A stretch of 64,000 nucleotides of DNA from CAILZL01 sp050248275 (GTDB lineage: Bacteria > Pseudomonadota > Gammaproteobacteria > Steroidobacterales > Steroidobacteraceae): the NCBI GenBank assembly GCA_050248275.1, contig JBFWSR010000010.1, positions 1 through 64,000 of the forward strand. Reading direction: 5' to 3'. The notes under the pieces were generated by a model. The model had not been told where the DNA came from, made no database searches, and saw only the letters and a list, made by a program, of their open reading frames with translations. Below are positions 26,127-35,322 of the stretch, in pieces. The position numbers and the translations under genes are program-made. How positions within the stretch are numbered: position 1 is the stretch's first letter; each line of letters begins with the position of its first letter.

Positions 26127-28613
26127 ATGAGGGTGGATGCCAACGCCTGTTCCCGGTGGATCACGCCCGTCGCCTGGGGGGTGGGGCTGATCATGACGGC
26201 GGCGTTTCTGGGGGCGCACTTCAGCACGGTGCCGGCACGGCAGGTGCTGTTCGACAATCTGCAATGGACCGTGGCGGATGTCGGCGCTGTAGTGCTTGCC
26301 GGGCTGGGTTATTGTCGCGCCAGTGATGCAGATCGCGATACCCGCCGGTGGTTCGTATGGGGTTTGAGCAGTACGGTAGTGGGCCAGTTGTTGTGGGACT
26401 GGCAGATCTATACCGGCTGGACACCTGTCCCCGCACCCTCCGATCTGTTTTATCCCGCATGCGGGCTTTTTATCGCCATCGGCTTGTGGAAGGCGCTGGC
26501 CCGCCGCGTCTCTGCGCGGCGATTGCGGGAACTGTCGCTGGATGTGAGCATCCTGCTGATCCAGATCCTGGCCATCATTCTGATCATGTACCTGGCCAGG
26601 ATGCCGGACATAGCAGCATTGCAGCTCATGCAACTGGCGGTTTATCCCATCGTCATGTTCGGCAGCGTCATTGTTGGCCTGGTCATGGCGCTGGCGCTGG
26701 GGCTGCGGTCCGACTGGCGCTGGCAGTTGCTGCTGGCAGGATTGGTGCTGACAGGCATTGCATGGATGCGCTGGAACATCATCGACATACAGGGCACGCC
26801 TGCGAACGGCACCTGGTTGAATTACAGTTTTGCGGTGGCGTCATTGTTGCGTGGCCTGGGTGCGGCGCATTGGGATGTTGTCAGGGCTGAGCCCGATGCG
26901 GTTCAGGACCATCACGCAGCGTTCTTTTTACTGTTGCCGATGGTGATGGTGATGGCTGCCGTGACCACCGTGGCGATGGTGTGGGATGCTGTTCAATTAC
27001 CCGGGGCCTTGCGCGTAGCGGTCGTGCTTGGTTCGGCTGCCGTGATTGTGCTGTCGGTCATCCGGCAGGGGTTGTTGCTGCGCGAACGTGAGCGTCTGTT
27101 GCAGGCGGAACGCCGCGTTGTGGAAAAGGAACAGCAGTATCGGGTGCTGGCGCAACGCCTTGAACTGGCCACCTCCGCTGCGCATCTGGGCATATGGGAT
27201 ATTGATCTGACCCGGCACAAGACCGCGATCTGGGAAGAACGCATGTATGCGCTGTGTGGTTATCCCGGCGAGCAAGACAAGGCACCCTATGAAATCTGGG
27301 ATCAGGCCGTTCATCCGGACGATATCTACAGGGCTCGCCTGGTCTATGAACAGGCAATGGAATCGCATGGCGACTTTGAACTGGAATTTCGCATAGTCAC
27401 TGCCACGGGTGAACTGCGTTATCTCGAGGCCTATGGCGTGATTCAACGCAATGCCGCCGATCAGCCCATACGTATGACGGGCGTCGCGTGGGATGTCACC
27501 GAACGCGTGATTGCGCGGCGCGCGCTGGCCGAGAGCGAAGCGGAGCTGAGCGCCATTTTCGAGAATTCGGTACTGGGCATCGTGCTGGCCGATCAGGAGC
27601 GGAAGATTCTGCGCAGCAACCGTGCAGCGCGCGAACTGCTGGGTTACAGCGCTTCACAGGCGGCCGCCATTCTCGTCGAAGACATCATGCATCCGAGCGA
27701 ACGGGAGGTCAGCCGCCAGTTGTTCAATTCGTTGCTGGCCGGTGAGCGGGATACCTATCAACAGGAAAAACGCTACCTGCGCGGCGATGGACAATACATG
27801 TGGGTGCGCATCACGGTTTATCCCGTGTTGTTGAAAGAAGCACGCAATTTTGTCTGCCTGATCGAGGACATCTCGCCACGCAAACAGGCAGAAGAACATC
27901 TGCACGAGGTGCAACGCAGGGAATTGCGGGTGCGTGAAGAATTTTCCCAGCAATTATTGAATGCACAGGAACAGGAGCGGCAGCGCATCGCCAATGAACT
28001 GCACGATGGCCTGGGACAAAACTTGTCGGTCATCAAGAATCGCGCACAACTGGCCCTGGAGGAATCCGGCGGGACGACGCCGGTCGATGCACAGTTGCAG
28101 GGCATCCTGCGGGTGACCACCGACGCCATCGCCGAGGTGCGCGGTCTGGTGCAGAATCTGCGGCCGATGCATATCGAACAGTTGGGGTTGACTGCCGCTC
28201 TGGGGCAATTGCTTGAGCAGTTTGCCGAAGCCAGTCAACTGCAACTGATTTCGCGTCTGGAAGATATTGACGATGCCTTCCTGCCGGAGCAGGTCACGCA
28301 TATCTATCGCCTGGTGCAGGAAGTGCTCAACAACATCGGCAAGCATGCACGGGCGCAGCAGGTACAAGTGCGCATCGAGCGCGATCTGCATTCAGTACGC
28401 ATCGGCATCAGCGATGATGGCGCCGGTTTTGAGGTCAGCCACGCCATGCAGGCAGGCGGATTGGGTTTGCACAGCATGACCGAGCGCGTGCATATGCTGG
28501 GTGGCGAAATACATATTCGGAGCAGCATCGGCGCTGGCAGCAGCGTGCTGATCGAATTGCCATCGGTGACGACGGATGATGAGCCCGGATTGACCGCTGA
28601 CCATTCCACATAG
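26127..28613 (+). CDS. Membrane PAS sensor histidine kinase, NarX/DegS-like (HisKA_3)
   Basis: An 828-residue sensor counted from ATG 26127 (open from TTG 26073). The N-terminal 300 residues contain about eight hydrophobic helices, forming an unassigned membrane sensor domain. After a short coiled coil come two PAS domains (roughly 330-450 and 460-580) and a dimerisation domain with the phospho-acceptor in ANELHDGLGQNLS, then a HATPase with LNNIGKHARAQQV and DDGAGF. HisKA_3 kinases pair with LuxR-type regulators, and one follows 15 bp downstream. The signal is unknown. Confidence 0.87.
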   Translation: MRVDANACSRWITPVAWGVGLIMTAAFLGAHFSTVPARQVLFDNLQWTVADVGAVVLAGLGYCRASDADRDTRRWFVWGLSSTVVGQLLWDWQIYTGWTPVPAPSDLFYPACGLFIAIGLWKALARRVSARRLRELSLDVSILLIQILAIILIMYLARMPDIAALQLMQLAVYPIVMFGSVIVGLVMALALGLRSDWRWQLLLAGLVLTGIAWMRWNIIDIQGTPANGTWLNYSFAVASLLRGLGAAHWDVVRAEPDAVQDHHAAFFLLLPMVMVMAAVTTVAMVWDAVQLPGALRVAVVLGSAAVIVLSVIRQGLLLRERERLLQAERRVVEKEQQYRVLAQRLELATSAAHLGIWDIDLTRHKTAIWEERMYALCGYPGEQDKAPYEIWDQAVHPDDIYRARLVYEQAMESHGDFELEFRIVTATGELRYLEAYGVIQRNAADQPIRMTGVAWDVTERVIARRALAESEAELSAIFENSVLGIVLADQERKILRSNRAARELLGYSASQAAAILVEDIMHPSEREVSRQLFNSLLAGERDTYQQEKRYLRGDGQYMWVRITVYPVLLKEARNFVCLIEDISPRKQAEEHLHEVQRRELRVREEFSQQLLNAQEQERQRIANELHDGLGQNLSVIKNRAQLALEESGGTTPVDAQLQGILRVTTDAIAEVRGLVQNLRPMHIEQLGLTAALGQLLEQFAEASQLQLISRLEDIDDAFLPEQVTHIYRLVQEVLNNIGKHARAQQVQVRIERDLHSVRIGISDDGAGFEVSHAMQAGGLGLHSMTERVHMLGGEIHIRSSIGAGSSVLIELPSVTTDDEPGLTADHST

Positions 28614-28628
28614 ATTGAGGGATCGGGG

Positions 28629-29294
28629 ATGAACAATAAGATCAAGGTGCTGATCGTTGACGATCACCCGCTGTATCGCCAGGGGTTACGTCAGGTCATT
28701 GAATCCGATCCACAGTTTGAGCTGGTGGCGGAGGCGGAACGCGGACAACAGGCATTACAGTTGATGGAGTCGATGCAGCCGGCGCTGGCCATACTGGATG
28801 TGGGTTTGCCCGACATGACGGGTCTGGAGATTGCCGCCCGGGTTCAAGCCAGAGGCTGGCCGATAGCGCTGGTGATACTGACCATGCTGAAGGACGAACT
28901 GGCGTTCAACAAGGCGATCGCCCTGGGCGTCAAGGGATACATTCTCAAGGAAAATGCGGTCAGTGAAATTGTCGCCTGCATGAGCGCAGTGGCTGCGGGC
29001 CGGCCGTACATCAGCCCTTCCATGTCTGCCTTCCTGTTGCGTCGTCATGAGCGTGTCAATGCGCTGGCTGTGCAGAAACCGGGCATCGACGATCTGACCA
29101 TGGCCGAACGGCGCATTCTCAAGCGCATCGCCGATAAAAAGACCAGCAAGGAAATTGCCGATGAACTGTGCATCAGTCCACGCACGGTGGAAACGCATCG
29201 CGCCAATATCTGCAGCAAGCTGGAGTTGAAAGGCAGCAACAGCCTGTTGCAGTTCGCGCTGGAGAATCGCGAGCTGATGCACGATTTGCAGTAG
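28629..29294 (+). CDS. NarL/FixJ-type response regulator
   Basis: A 221-residue two-domain regulator: receiver 1-125 with the acidic pocket DD at 11-12, phospho-acceptor Asp57 in LAILDVGLPD and Lys in GYILKENAV; LuxR-type HTH at about 155-215 (LTMAERRILKRIADKKTSKEIADEL... VETHRANICSKLEL). It lies 15 bp after the HisKA_3 kinase and is its likely partner. The good ATG at 28629 follows GATCGGGG. Confidence 0.92.
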   Translation: MNNKIKVLIVDDHPLYRQGLRQVIESDPQFELVAEAERGQQALQLMESMQPALAILDVGLPDMTGLEIAARVQARGWPIALVILTMLKDELAFNKAIALGVKGYILKENAVSEIVACMSAVAAGRPYISPSMSAFLLRRHERVNALAVQKPGIDDLTMAERRILKRIADKKTSKEIADELCISPRTVETHRANICSKLELKGSNSLLQFALENRELMHDLQ

Positions 29295-29312
29295 CCTGCC
29301 GATCGGCTTCGG

Positions 29313-29344
29313 TCTACGTAGGGACACGTAGACGCGTTACGTAG
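29313..29344. promoter_or_regulatory. Cluster of ACGTAG repeats upstream of a receiver-kinase pair
   Basis: ACGTAG occurs three times at 29316-29321, 29326-29331 and 29339-29344; the first two also form an inverted repeat (TCTACGT-N6-ACGTAGA, 29313-29332). It lies in the 140-bp gap between the LuxR-type regulator and the stand-alone receiver gene. It could be a regulator-binding cluster or a terminator stem without a T-run. Confidence 0.35.
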
Positions 29345-29435
29345 CCATACCCAGTCATAAATGCCCAATGCCCGGCATGCTCCGCCGGCGCTGATTGTCG
29401 ATACTGCCGGACAGGGAAATCCGGAGTGTTGATTC

Positions 29436-29798
29436 ATGAAACTGTTGATCGTCGATGACCATGCCGATGCACGCGCCGTCATCCGCAGTTATCTCGCGCC
29501 ACTGGCAGATGAAATTCATGAATGCGACAGCGGCACGGCTGCTGTCGTGCAGTGTCATACGCATCCTTTCGATGTGATGACGCTGGATCTGCACCTCGGT
29601 GCCGAGGATGGCGCATCGGTGCTGCAGTTCGTACGCACGTATTTCCCGGAAATCAAAGTGGTCGTGGTGACTCAGTTCGCTGATGCAAAACTTGCAGAGC
29701 GGATGTTGCATCTGGGTGCGGAGGCCTGTTTTTCCAAATCGGACCTGGTGGGTCTGCGCGCTTATCTATCGACATGCCGGCAGGGAGGTTTGCGATGA
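29436..29798 (+). CDS. Stand-alone receiver-domain response regulator
   Basis: A 120-residue CheY-like receiver with no output domain: DD at 7-8, phospho-acceptor Asp51 in MTLDLHLG, the Thr switch in VVVTQF and Lys in CFSKSD. It overlaps the next gene, a histidine kinase, by 4 bp (ATGA), indicating a coupled phospho-relay. With no output domain it probably acts as a phosphate shuttle, sink or kinase modulator. Confidence 0.88.
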   Translation: MKLLIVDDHADARAVIRSYLAPLADEIHECDSGTAAVVQCHTHPFDVMTLDLHLGAEDGASVLQFVRTYFPEIKVVVVTQFADAKLAERMLHLGAEACFSKSDLVGLRAYLSTCRQGGLR

Positions 29799-31195
29799 TC
29801 AATGATCTGAAAGCGATGTTCGCGGCGGGTGCATGGCCGGTAACGATGCAGCGAACGATTTATCTGTGGCAGGTGCAGGTGTTGCTCTTGTTCATGCTGC
29901 CGTTGCTGCTCTGGCAACGCCAATGGTTGCCGGTCGCGGCATTGTGGGCCAGTGCTGCGGGAGGGTTGCTGATAGTGGCAACGACCGCCGGTTTGTGGTG
30001 GCGAAATCGCATCCTGTGGGCCATTCCCCTGCTCATCGGCGCTTACGTGGCCCTGTTGGCAGTGGCCAGTTTGCTGGCCGGTCATGGTCTGGACGCCATG
30101 ACTGCCGGCTGCCTGCTGCTGGTTACATTGATTGGCCTGAGCGCCAGCGTGACGGCCGGATTGGCCGGCATGGCGATATGGCTGTTATTGCTGGCTGCTG
30201 TGCCGTTTGCATGGCCGGAACTGCCATGGAATGAATTACTGCCGGTCAATCTGCTGATGTTCTGTGCGGCGCTGATGGCCATGGCCATTGCCGGGCGACT
30301 GCGCAAGGAATGGCACGGGTCGCAGCGGCATTGCCGGTTACAGGCGGCTGAGTTGCAACAGTTGCAGGCCCGTCTGGTCGAGTATCGGTCTCAGGAGGTC
30401 GATGGCCGCAAATTCATGGAGCACAATATTGCGCAGAAAACCGCGCAGTTGCAGGCGGCCAATCGTCATCTGCAAGAAACCAACCTGCAAATGGAAGCGT
30501 TCAACTACATGGTATCGCATGACATGCGCGCCTCGTTGCGCATCATGGACGGTTTTGCCAAGGCACTGGTTGGCGATCTGGGCAACAACGTCTCTGCTGT
30601 CGTTCGCCAGGATCTGGACAGAATTCAATCCGCCATTCGTCACATGCATGGCATGGTGGTGGAACTGCTGAAACTGTCCAGGTCAGGCGATATGGCATTG
30701 TCGCGGCAGAACGTGAACCTGAGCGCGCTGTTGCATGAACTGGTTCAGGATCTGCGCAGAGTGGAACCGGAGCGCACAGTGGAAGTGGAGATTGCCGATA
30801 ATGTATCGGTATGTGCAGCGCCGGTGCTGATGCGTGAAGTACTGCAAAATCTGCTGTTCAATGCCTGGAAATTTACTGCCCGACGCAAGCAGGCCCGCAT
30901 TCAGTTTGGCGTCATCGACGAAGCGGATGGTCGAGTGTTTTACCTGAGCGACAATGGCGAAGGCTTTGACATGGATCGGGCGGCGGAGTTGTTCAAACCA
31001 TTCAGCCGTCTGCACGACGCTCATGAATTCGAGGGCACGGGTTTGGGATTGATGACGGTCAGGCGCATCATCGAACGGCATGGCGGCCGGGTGTGGGCGG
31101 TTGGCATGCCCAATCAGGGCGCCAAGTTGTGTTTCACGCTCGGCGAAACCGCGGCATCTGCCGTAAAGATGGCAGGCAGGCGTTGTCAGGTTTGA
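29795..31195 (+). CDS. Membrane sensor histidine kinase (phytochrome/HisKA type)
   Basis: A 466-residue kinase. Residues 25-175 contain about six hydrophobic helices; a coiled coil (about 185-240) leads to HisKA with MVSHDMRASLRIMDGF as phospho-acceptor box, and a HATPase with NLLFNAWKFT, LSDNGEGFDM and EGTGLGLMTVRRI. H-box and helices resemble the kinases fused to phytochromes. ATG 29795 has GGAGG eight bases upstream and overlaps the receiver gene; the frame extends to 29774. Its 3' end converges with and slightly overlaps the ABC exporter gene. Confidence 0.88.
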   Translation: MINDLKAMFAAGAWPVTMQRTIYLWQVQVLLLFMLPLLLWQRQWLPVAALWASAAGGLLIVATTAGLWWRNRILWAIPLLIGAYVALLAVASLLAGHGLDAMTAGCLLLVTLIGLSASVTAGLAGMAIWLLLLAAVPFAWPELPWNELLPVNLLMFCAALMAMAIAGRLRKEWHGSQRHCRLQAAELQQLQARLVEYRSQEVDGRKFMEHNIAQKTAQLQAANRHLQETNLQMEAFNYMVSHDMRASLRIMDGFAKALVGDLGNNVSAVVRQDLDRIQSAIRHMHGMVVELLKLSRSGDMALSRQNVNLSALLHELVQDLRRVEPERTVEVEIADNVSVCAAPVLMREVLQNLLFNAWKFTARRKQARIQFGVIDEADGRVFYLSDNGEGFDMDRAAELFKPFSRLHDAHEFEGTGLGLMTVRRIIERHGGRVWAVGMPNQGAKLCFTLGETAASAVKMAGRRCQV

Positions 31196-32967
31196 GCGCC
31201 GCTGAATTGCAAACTGGCCAGACGTTCATATAGCGGGTTGCTGGCCAGCAGTTCGGTGTGTGAGCCGATCGCCACCAGACGGCCGTGATCCATCACTGCA
31301 ATGCGATCAGCCTTCAAGACGGTGGCCAGCCGATGCGCGATGACCAGCGTGGTGCGCTTTTCCATCAACTTTTCCAGTGCGCGTTGCACCAGTTGTTCAC
31401 TTTCGGCATCCAGCGCGCTGGTGGCTTCGTCCAGTAACAAAATGGGTGGATCGCGCAGGATGGCGCGGGCGATGGCAATGCGCTGACGTTGCCCGCCTGA
31501 CAGCCGCGTGCCGCGTTCGCCCAGATAAGTGTCGTAGCCCTGTGGTAATTGCCGGATGAAATCATGCGCCGCTGCCGCCTGTGCTGCGGCTTCAATTTCG
31601 GCATCGCTGGCATCGGGCCGGCCATAGCGAATGTTCTCGCGCGCCGTCGTGCCGAACAGCACCGTATCCTGTGGCACCAGCGCAATACGTGCGCGTACTG
31701 TGGCGGGGTCGGCCTGCGCCAGATTCACGCCGTCGATCAGCACGCGGCCCTGTTGAGGATCGTAAAAGCGCAACAGCAATTGCATGGCGGTGCTCTTGCC
31801 GGCGCCGGATGGTCCGACCAGGGCGACGGTTTCGCCGGGTTCGATTCGCAGGCTGAAATCCTGCAACGCCGATTGTTCCGGGCGCGATGGATATTGAAAC
31901 GAGACCTGTTCGAAAGCGATGCGTCCCTGTCCGGGTTGTGGCAGCGCGACGGGATTGTCGCGCGCGCGAATTTGCGGTTCGGCCTGATACAGCTCCATCA
32001 GGCGTTCCATCGCGCCCGCAGCACGCTGCACATCGCCCCATACTTCACTGAGCATGGCGGCCGACATGGCCATGTAAACCGAATACAACAGGAACTGGCT
32101 GAGTTCGCCAAAGCTCATGCTGCCTGCCAGCACCTTGCGTGCGCCCATCCACAGCACCAACGTTACTGCCGAGAATACGAGGACCGTGCCCAATGCAGTC
32201 AGCCATGCGCGCGCACGGATGCGCAGCAAGGCGGTGGTGAATGAATCCTGCACTGCCTCGCCATAACGTTGGCTATGCATGGATTCAAGCTGGAAGGCCT
32301 GCACGGTCTGCATGGCATTGAGGGTTTCATCCGCCATGGCGCTGGTATCGGCAATGCGATCCTGCGAAGCGCGCGACAACACGCGCACCCGTCTGCCCAT
32401 CAGCAACATGGGCGCAATGATCACCGGCAGCAACAGCAGAAACATCATGGTCAGCGATGGGCTGGTGATGATCAGCAGCGTCAAGGCGCCGAACAGCGTG
32501 ATCACGGAACGCAAGGCCATCGACACGCTGGAACCGATCAGCGATTGCACCAGCGTGGTGTCGGTGGTCAGCCGCGACAGCACTTCGCCGGTGCGCGTGA
32601 CTTCAAAGAAAGTCGGGTCCATGCGGATCACGCGTGCGTACACTGCGCTGCGCATATCCGCGACCACGCGTTCGCCCAGCCAGGTGACCATGTAAAAACG
32701 CAGCGCCGCAAAAGCGCCAAATGCCACCGCCGCCAGTAGAAACAGCACGAAGTAACGATTGATGGTGCTGGCGTCGCGCAGCGCCATGCCATCGTCGATC
32801 AGATGCTTGAACGCAATCGGCAGGGCGAGTTGCGCGCCTGCGGCAATCAACAGAAACACCGCCGCCCAGATCAGCATGCCGAAGTACGGCCTGACGAATG
32901 GCCACACGCCCTGCAGGGGTTTGAGCGAGGTTGCTTTGGGGCGGTCTGGCTGAAGCGGTGGCGGCAT
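31186..32967 (-). CDS. ABC exporter, MsbA/LmrA-like half-transporter
   Basis: A 593-residue type I exporter half: six membrane helices (about 25-310), then an ATPase with Walker A VGPSGAGKST, signature LSGGQRQRIAIARA, Walker B ILLLDEATSALD and the H-loop His in IAHRLATV. It would homodimerise. The closest functional groups are MsbA (lipid A flippase) and multidrug exporters, but the loops here do not settle the substrate. It is a single-gene unit on the minus strand, converging with the histidine kinase. Confidence 0.88.
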   Translation of the reverse strand: MPPPLQPDRPKATSLKPLQGVWPFVRPYFGMLIWAAVFLLIAAGAQLALPIAFKHLIDDGMALRDASTINRYFVLFLLAAVAFGAFAALRFYMVTWLGERVVADMRSAVYARVIRMDPTFFEVTRTGEVLSRLTTDTTLVQSLIGSSVSMALRSVITLFGALTLLIITSPSLTMMFLLLLPVIIAPMLLMGRRVRVLSRASQDRIADTSAMADETLNAMQTVQAFQLESMHSQRYGEAVQDSFTTALLRIRARAWLTALGTVLVFSAVTLVLWMGARKVLAGSMSFGELSQFLLYSVYMAMSAAMLSEVWGDVQRAAGAMERLMELYQAEPQIRARDNPVALPQPGQGRIAFEQVSFQYPSRPEQSALQDFSLRIEPGETVALVGPSGAGKSTAMQLLLRFYDPQQGRVLIDGVNLAQADPATVRARIALVPQDTVLFGTTARENIRYGRPDASDAEIEAAAQAAAAHDFIRQLPQGYDTYLGERGTRLSGGQRQRIAIARAILRDPPILLLDEATSALDAESEQLVQRALEKLMEKRTTLVIAHRLATVLKADRIAVMDHGRLVAIGSHTELLASNPLYERLASLQFSGAQT

Positions 32968-33169
32968 GGTGGCTGGGTATCGAGGATGGGTTAAGCAGGT
33001 GAAATAGGCTTCACTTGCCGGATGGCAATACTACCTTGGTCTGCCTGTCTGACAACAAAGGAAACAGAAATCAGATATTTGCTTTTTGGTTATTGGCAGA
33101 CTACAAGGTCCATGATTCGAGTTATTTACCAATGAACCGGCACGTTGTTCACTCTTGGTCAATTTCCAT

Positions 33170-33658
33170 ATGTCCAGCACAGTGCGCTTCTCAAACGCGC
33201 CGGAGATTTTTGCAACAGCAGAGCGCCTGTTCCTGGATGTGAAGGCCAGGTTGCAGAGAATGCTGCCTGATGCGGAAATCATGCATGTAGGCAGCACCGC
33301 CATTCCGGGCGCGCTCACCAAAGGCGATCTTGATATTGTCGTGCGCGTGGCGCCGGCGTATTTCAAGGAGGCGGATCGACAACTGGCCAATCTGTTTGAT
33401 CGTAATGCGGGTTCATTGCGGAACGAGGAATTTTCGGCGTTTCAAGATGTGGCTTCCAATCCGGAACTGGGCATTCAACTGGTGGTAAAGGGTGCCAGTG
33501 ACGATCACTTCTTGCTCTGGCGGCAGTTGCTGGAGCAAAGTCTTGAGCTGCGACAGGCTTATGATGAGCTCAAGATGCGTTTTGAAGGCGCAGAGATGGA
33601 GGCGTATCGCGCCGCCAAGGCGATTTTCATTGAGACGCATCTTGGTCTGCGTAGATAG
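33170..33658 (+). CDS. GrpB-family (UPF0157) nucleotidyltransferase-fold protein
   Basis: A 162-residue protein of the GrpB/UPF0157 family: HVGSTAIPGALTKGDLDIVV carries the G-S/T and D-x-D of the nucleotidyltransferase-like fold, and YRAAKAIFIETHL closes the domain. Members are predicted nucleotidyltransferases and biochemically undefined. The 200-bp stretch before it is noticeably AT-richer and contains no gene I can support. Confidence 0.75.
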   Translation: MSSTVRFSNAPEIFATAERLFLDVKARLQRMLPDAEIMHVGSTAIPGALTKGDLDIVVRVAPAYFKEADRQLANLFDRNAGSLRNEEFSAFQDVASNPELGIQLVVKGASDDHFLLWRQLLEQSLELRQAYDELKMRFEGAEMEAYRAAKAIFIETHLGLRR

Positions 33659-33678
33659 GTAAGGATCCACGAGAAACC

Positions 33679-35253
33679 ATGTTGTCTTCCCTGCGTTTTG
33701 ACAATGCCTTTGTGCGTGAGCTGCCCGGCGATGCGCAGACCGATGAGGATGTCAGTCGGCGGCCACGGCAGGTGCCGGGCGCGCTGTATTCCCGTGTGAA
33801 GCCGACACCGGTTGCCGCGCCGCGGCTGTTGGCGTACTCGCATGAAGTAACCGAACTGCTCGGCATCGATGCGGCCGAGCTGGCGTCGCCTCGTTTTGCA
33901 TCAGTGTTTGCGGGCAATGAACTGGTCGAAGGCATGCAGCCTTATGCGGCCAATTATGGTGGACACCAATTCGGTCACTGGGCAGGGCAACTGGGCGATG
34001 GTCGTGCGATCACTTTGGGCGAAACCATCAATGCCGCTGGCCAGCGCTGGGAATTGCAATTGAAAGGCGCCGGCCGCACGCCCTATTCGCGCAGTGCCGA
34101 TGGCCGTGCGGTGTTGCGTTCATCGCTGCGTGAGTTTCTGTGCAGTGAAGCCATGCATCATCTGGGTGTGCCTACCACGCGGGCGCTCAGTCTGGTGGCG
34201 ACGGGCGAGCGCGTCATCCGCGACATGTTCTATGACGGCAATGCGAAGGCCGAGCCGGGTGCGATTGTGTGTCGTGTCGCGCCGTCATTCCTTCGCTTCG
34301 GTAATTTTGAATTGCCCACGTCACGGGGCGATGTGGCGCTGCTCAAGCAACTCATCGACTTCACCATTGGCCGTGATTTCCCTGAAATACAGGGCAGCGA
34401 AGCGCAGCGTTATACGGAATGGTTTGCGCAGGTATGCGCGCGCACGGCGCGCATGGTGGCGCACTGGATGCGCGTGGGTTTTGTGCATGGCGTGATGAAC
34501 ACCGACAACATGTCCATTCTGGGATTGACCATCGACTACGGTCCCTACGGCTGGATTGATGATTTCGATTTCGACTGGACGCCCAACACCACGGATGCGC
34601 AGGGACGCCGCTATCGTTTTGGACAGCAGGCGCGTATTGCCTACTGGAATCTCACCTGTCTGGCCAATGCATTGGCGCCGGCTTTCGGTTCAGTGGCCCC
34701 GCTCAATGCGGGACTGGAGCATTTCATCAATGTCTACAATGCCTGCGAACAGGAAAACATCGCCGCCAAACTGGGACTGATGCAGTGTGGTGCAGATGAT
34801 GTGGATCTCATGCATACGTTGTATGCCTTGCTGCAGTCGGCTGAAGTGGACATGACGCTGTTCTTTCGTGCGCTGTGTGATTTTGATCCGGCACAATCTG
34901 ATCTGGCGCTTTTTGAACACGCGTTTTACGACGACAGCAAACGCACGGCTGCCGGGCCGCGTTTCATCGAATGGCTGGCGCGTTATGCGGCGCGCCTGCA
35001 TCAGGATGAATCGCCGGCCGGTGAGCGGCGCGCCCGCATGCAGGCAGCCAATCCGCTTTATGTGCTGCGCAATTATCTGGCGCAGCAGGTCATCGATCGC
35101 GCCGAACAGGGCGATTACGCAGGCATTGCTGAGCTGCTGGAAGTGCTGCGTCGACCCTATACGCATCAACCGGTTCGCGAACAGTTTGCGCAACGTCGCC
35201 CCGACTGGGCGCGCAACCGGGCTGGCTGTTCCATGTTGTCGTGCAGTTCGTAA
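33679..35253 (+). CDS. selO: Protein adenylyltransferase SelO (YdiU)
   Basis: A 524-residue pseudokinase-fold enzyme that transfers AMP to Ser/Thr/Tyr of proteins involved in redox balance. Signatures: ANYGGHQFGHWAGQLGDGRA, RTPYSRSADGRAVLRSS, VMNTDNMSILG with the metal Asn, and DYGPYGWIDDF with the Asp; C-terminal GCSMLSCSS carries the CxxxC redox tail in place of the selenocysteine found in eukaryotic SelO. Length matches the bacterial family. It starts 21 bp after the GrpB-like gene. Confidence 0.94.
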   Translation: MLSSLRFDNAFVRELPGDAQTDEDVSRRPRQVPGALYSRVKPTPVAAPRLLAYSHEVTELLGIDAAELASPRFASVFAGNELVEGMQPYAANYGGHQFGHWAGQLGDGRAITLGETINAAGQRWELQLKGAGRTPYSRSADGRAVLRSSLREFLCSEAMHHLGVPTTRALSLVATGERVIRDMFYDGNAKAEPGAIVCRVAPSFLRFGNFELPTSRGDVALLKQLIDFTIGRDFPEIQGSEAQRYTEWFAQVCARTARMVAHWMRVGFVHGVMNTDNMSILGLTIDYGPYGWIDDFDFDWTPNTTDAQGRRYRFGQQARIAYWNLTCLANALAPAFGSVAPLNAGLEHFINVYNACEQENIAAKLGLMQCGADDVDLMHTLYALLQSAEVDMTLFFRALCDFDPAQSDLALFEHAFYDDSKRTAAGPRFIEWLARYAARLHQDESPAGERRARMQAANPLYVLRNYLAQQVIDRAEQGDYAGIAELLEVLRRPYTHQPVREQFAQRRPDWARNRAGCSMLSCSS

Positions 35254-35322
35254 GCCTCGTTGCATCGCGATACACTCCCGTATCATTGCTTCCTTCTGCG
35301 ATCCAGGCATTTATCTCTACTC

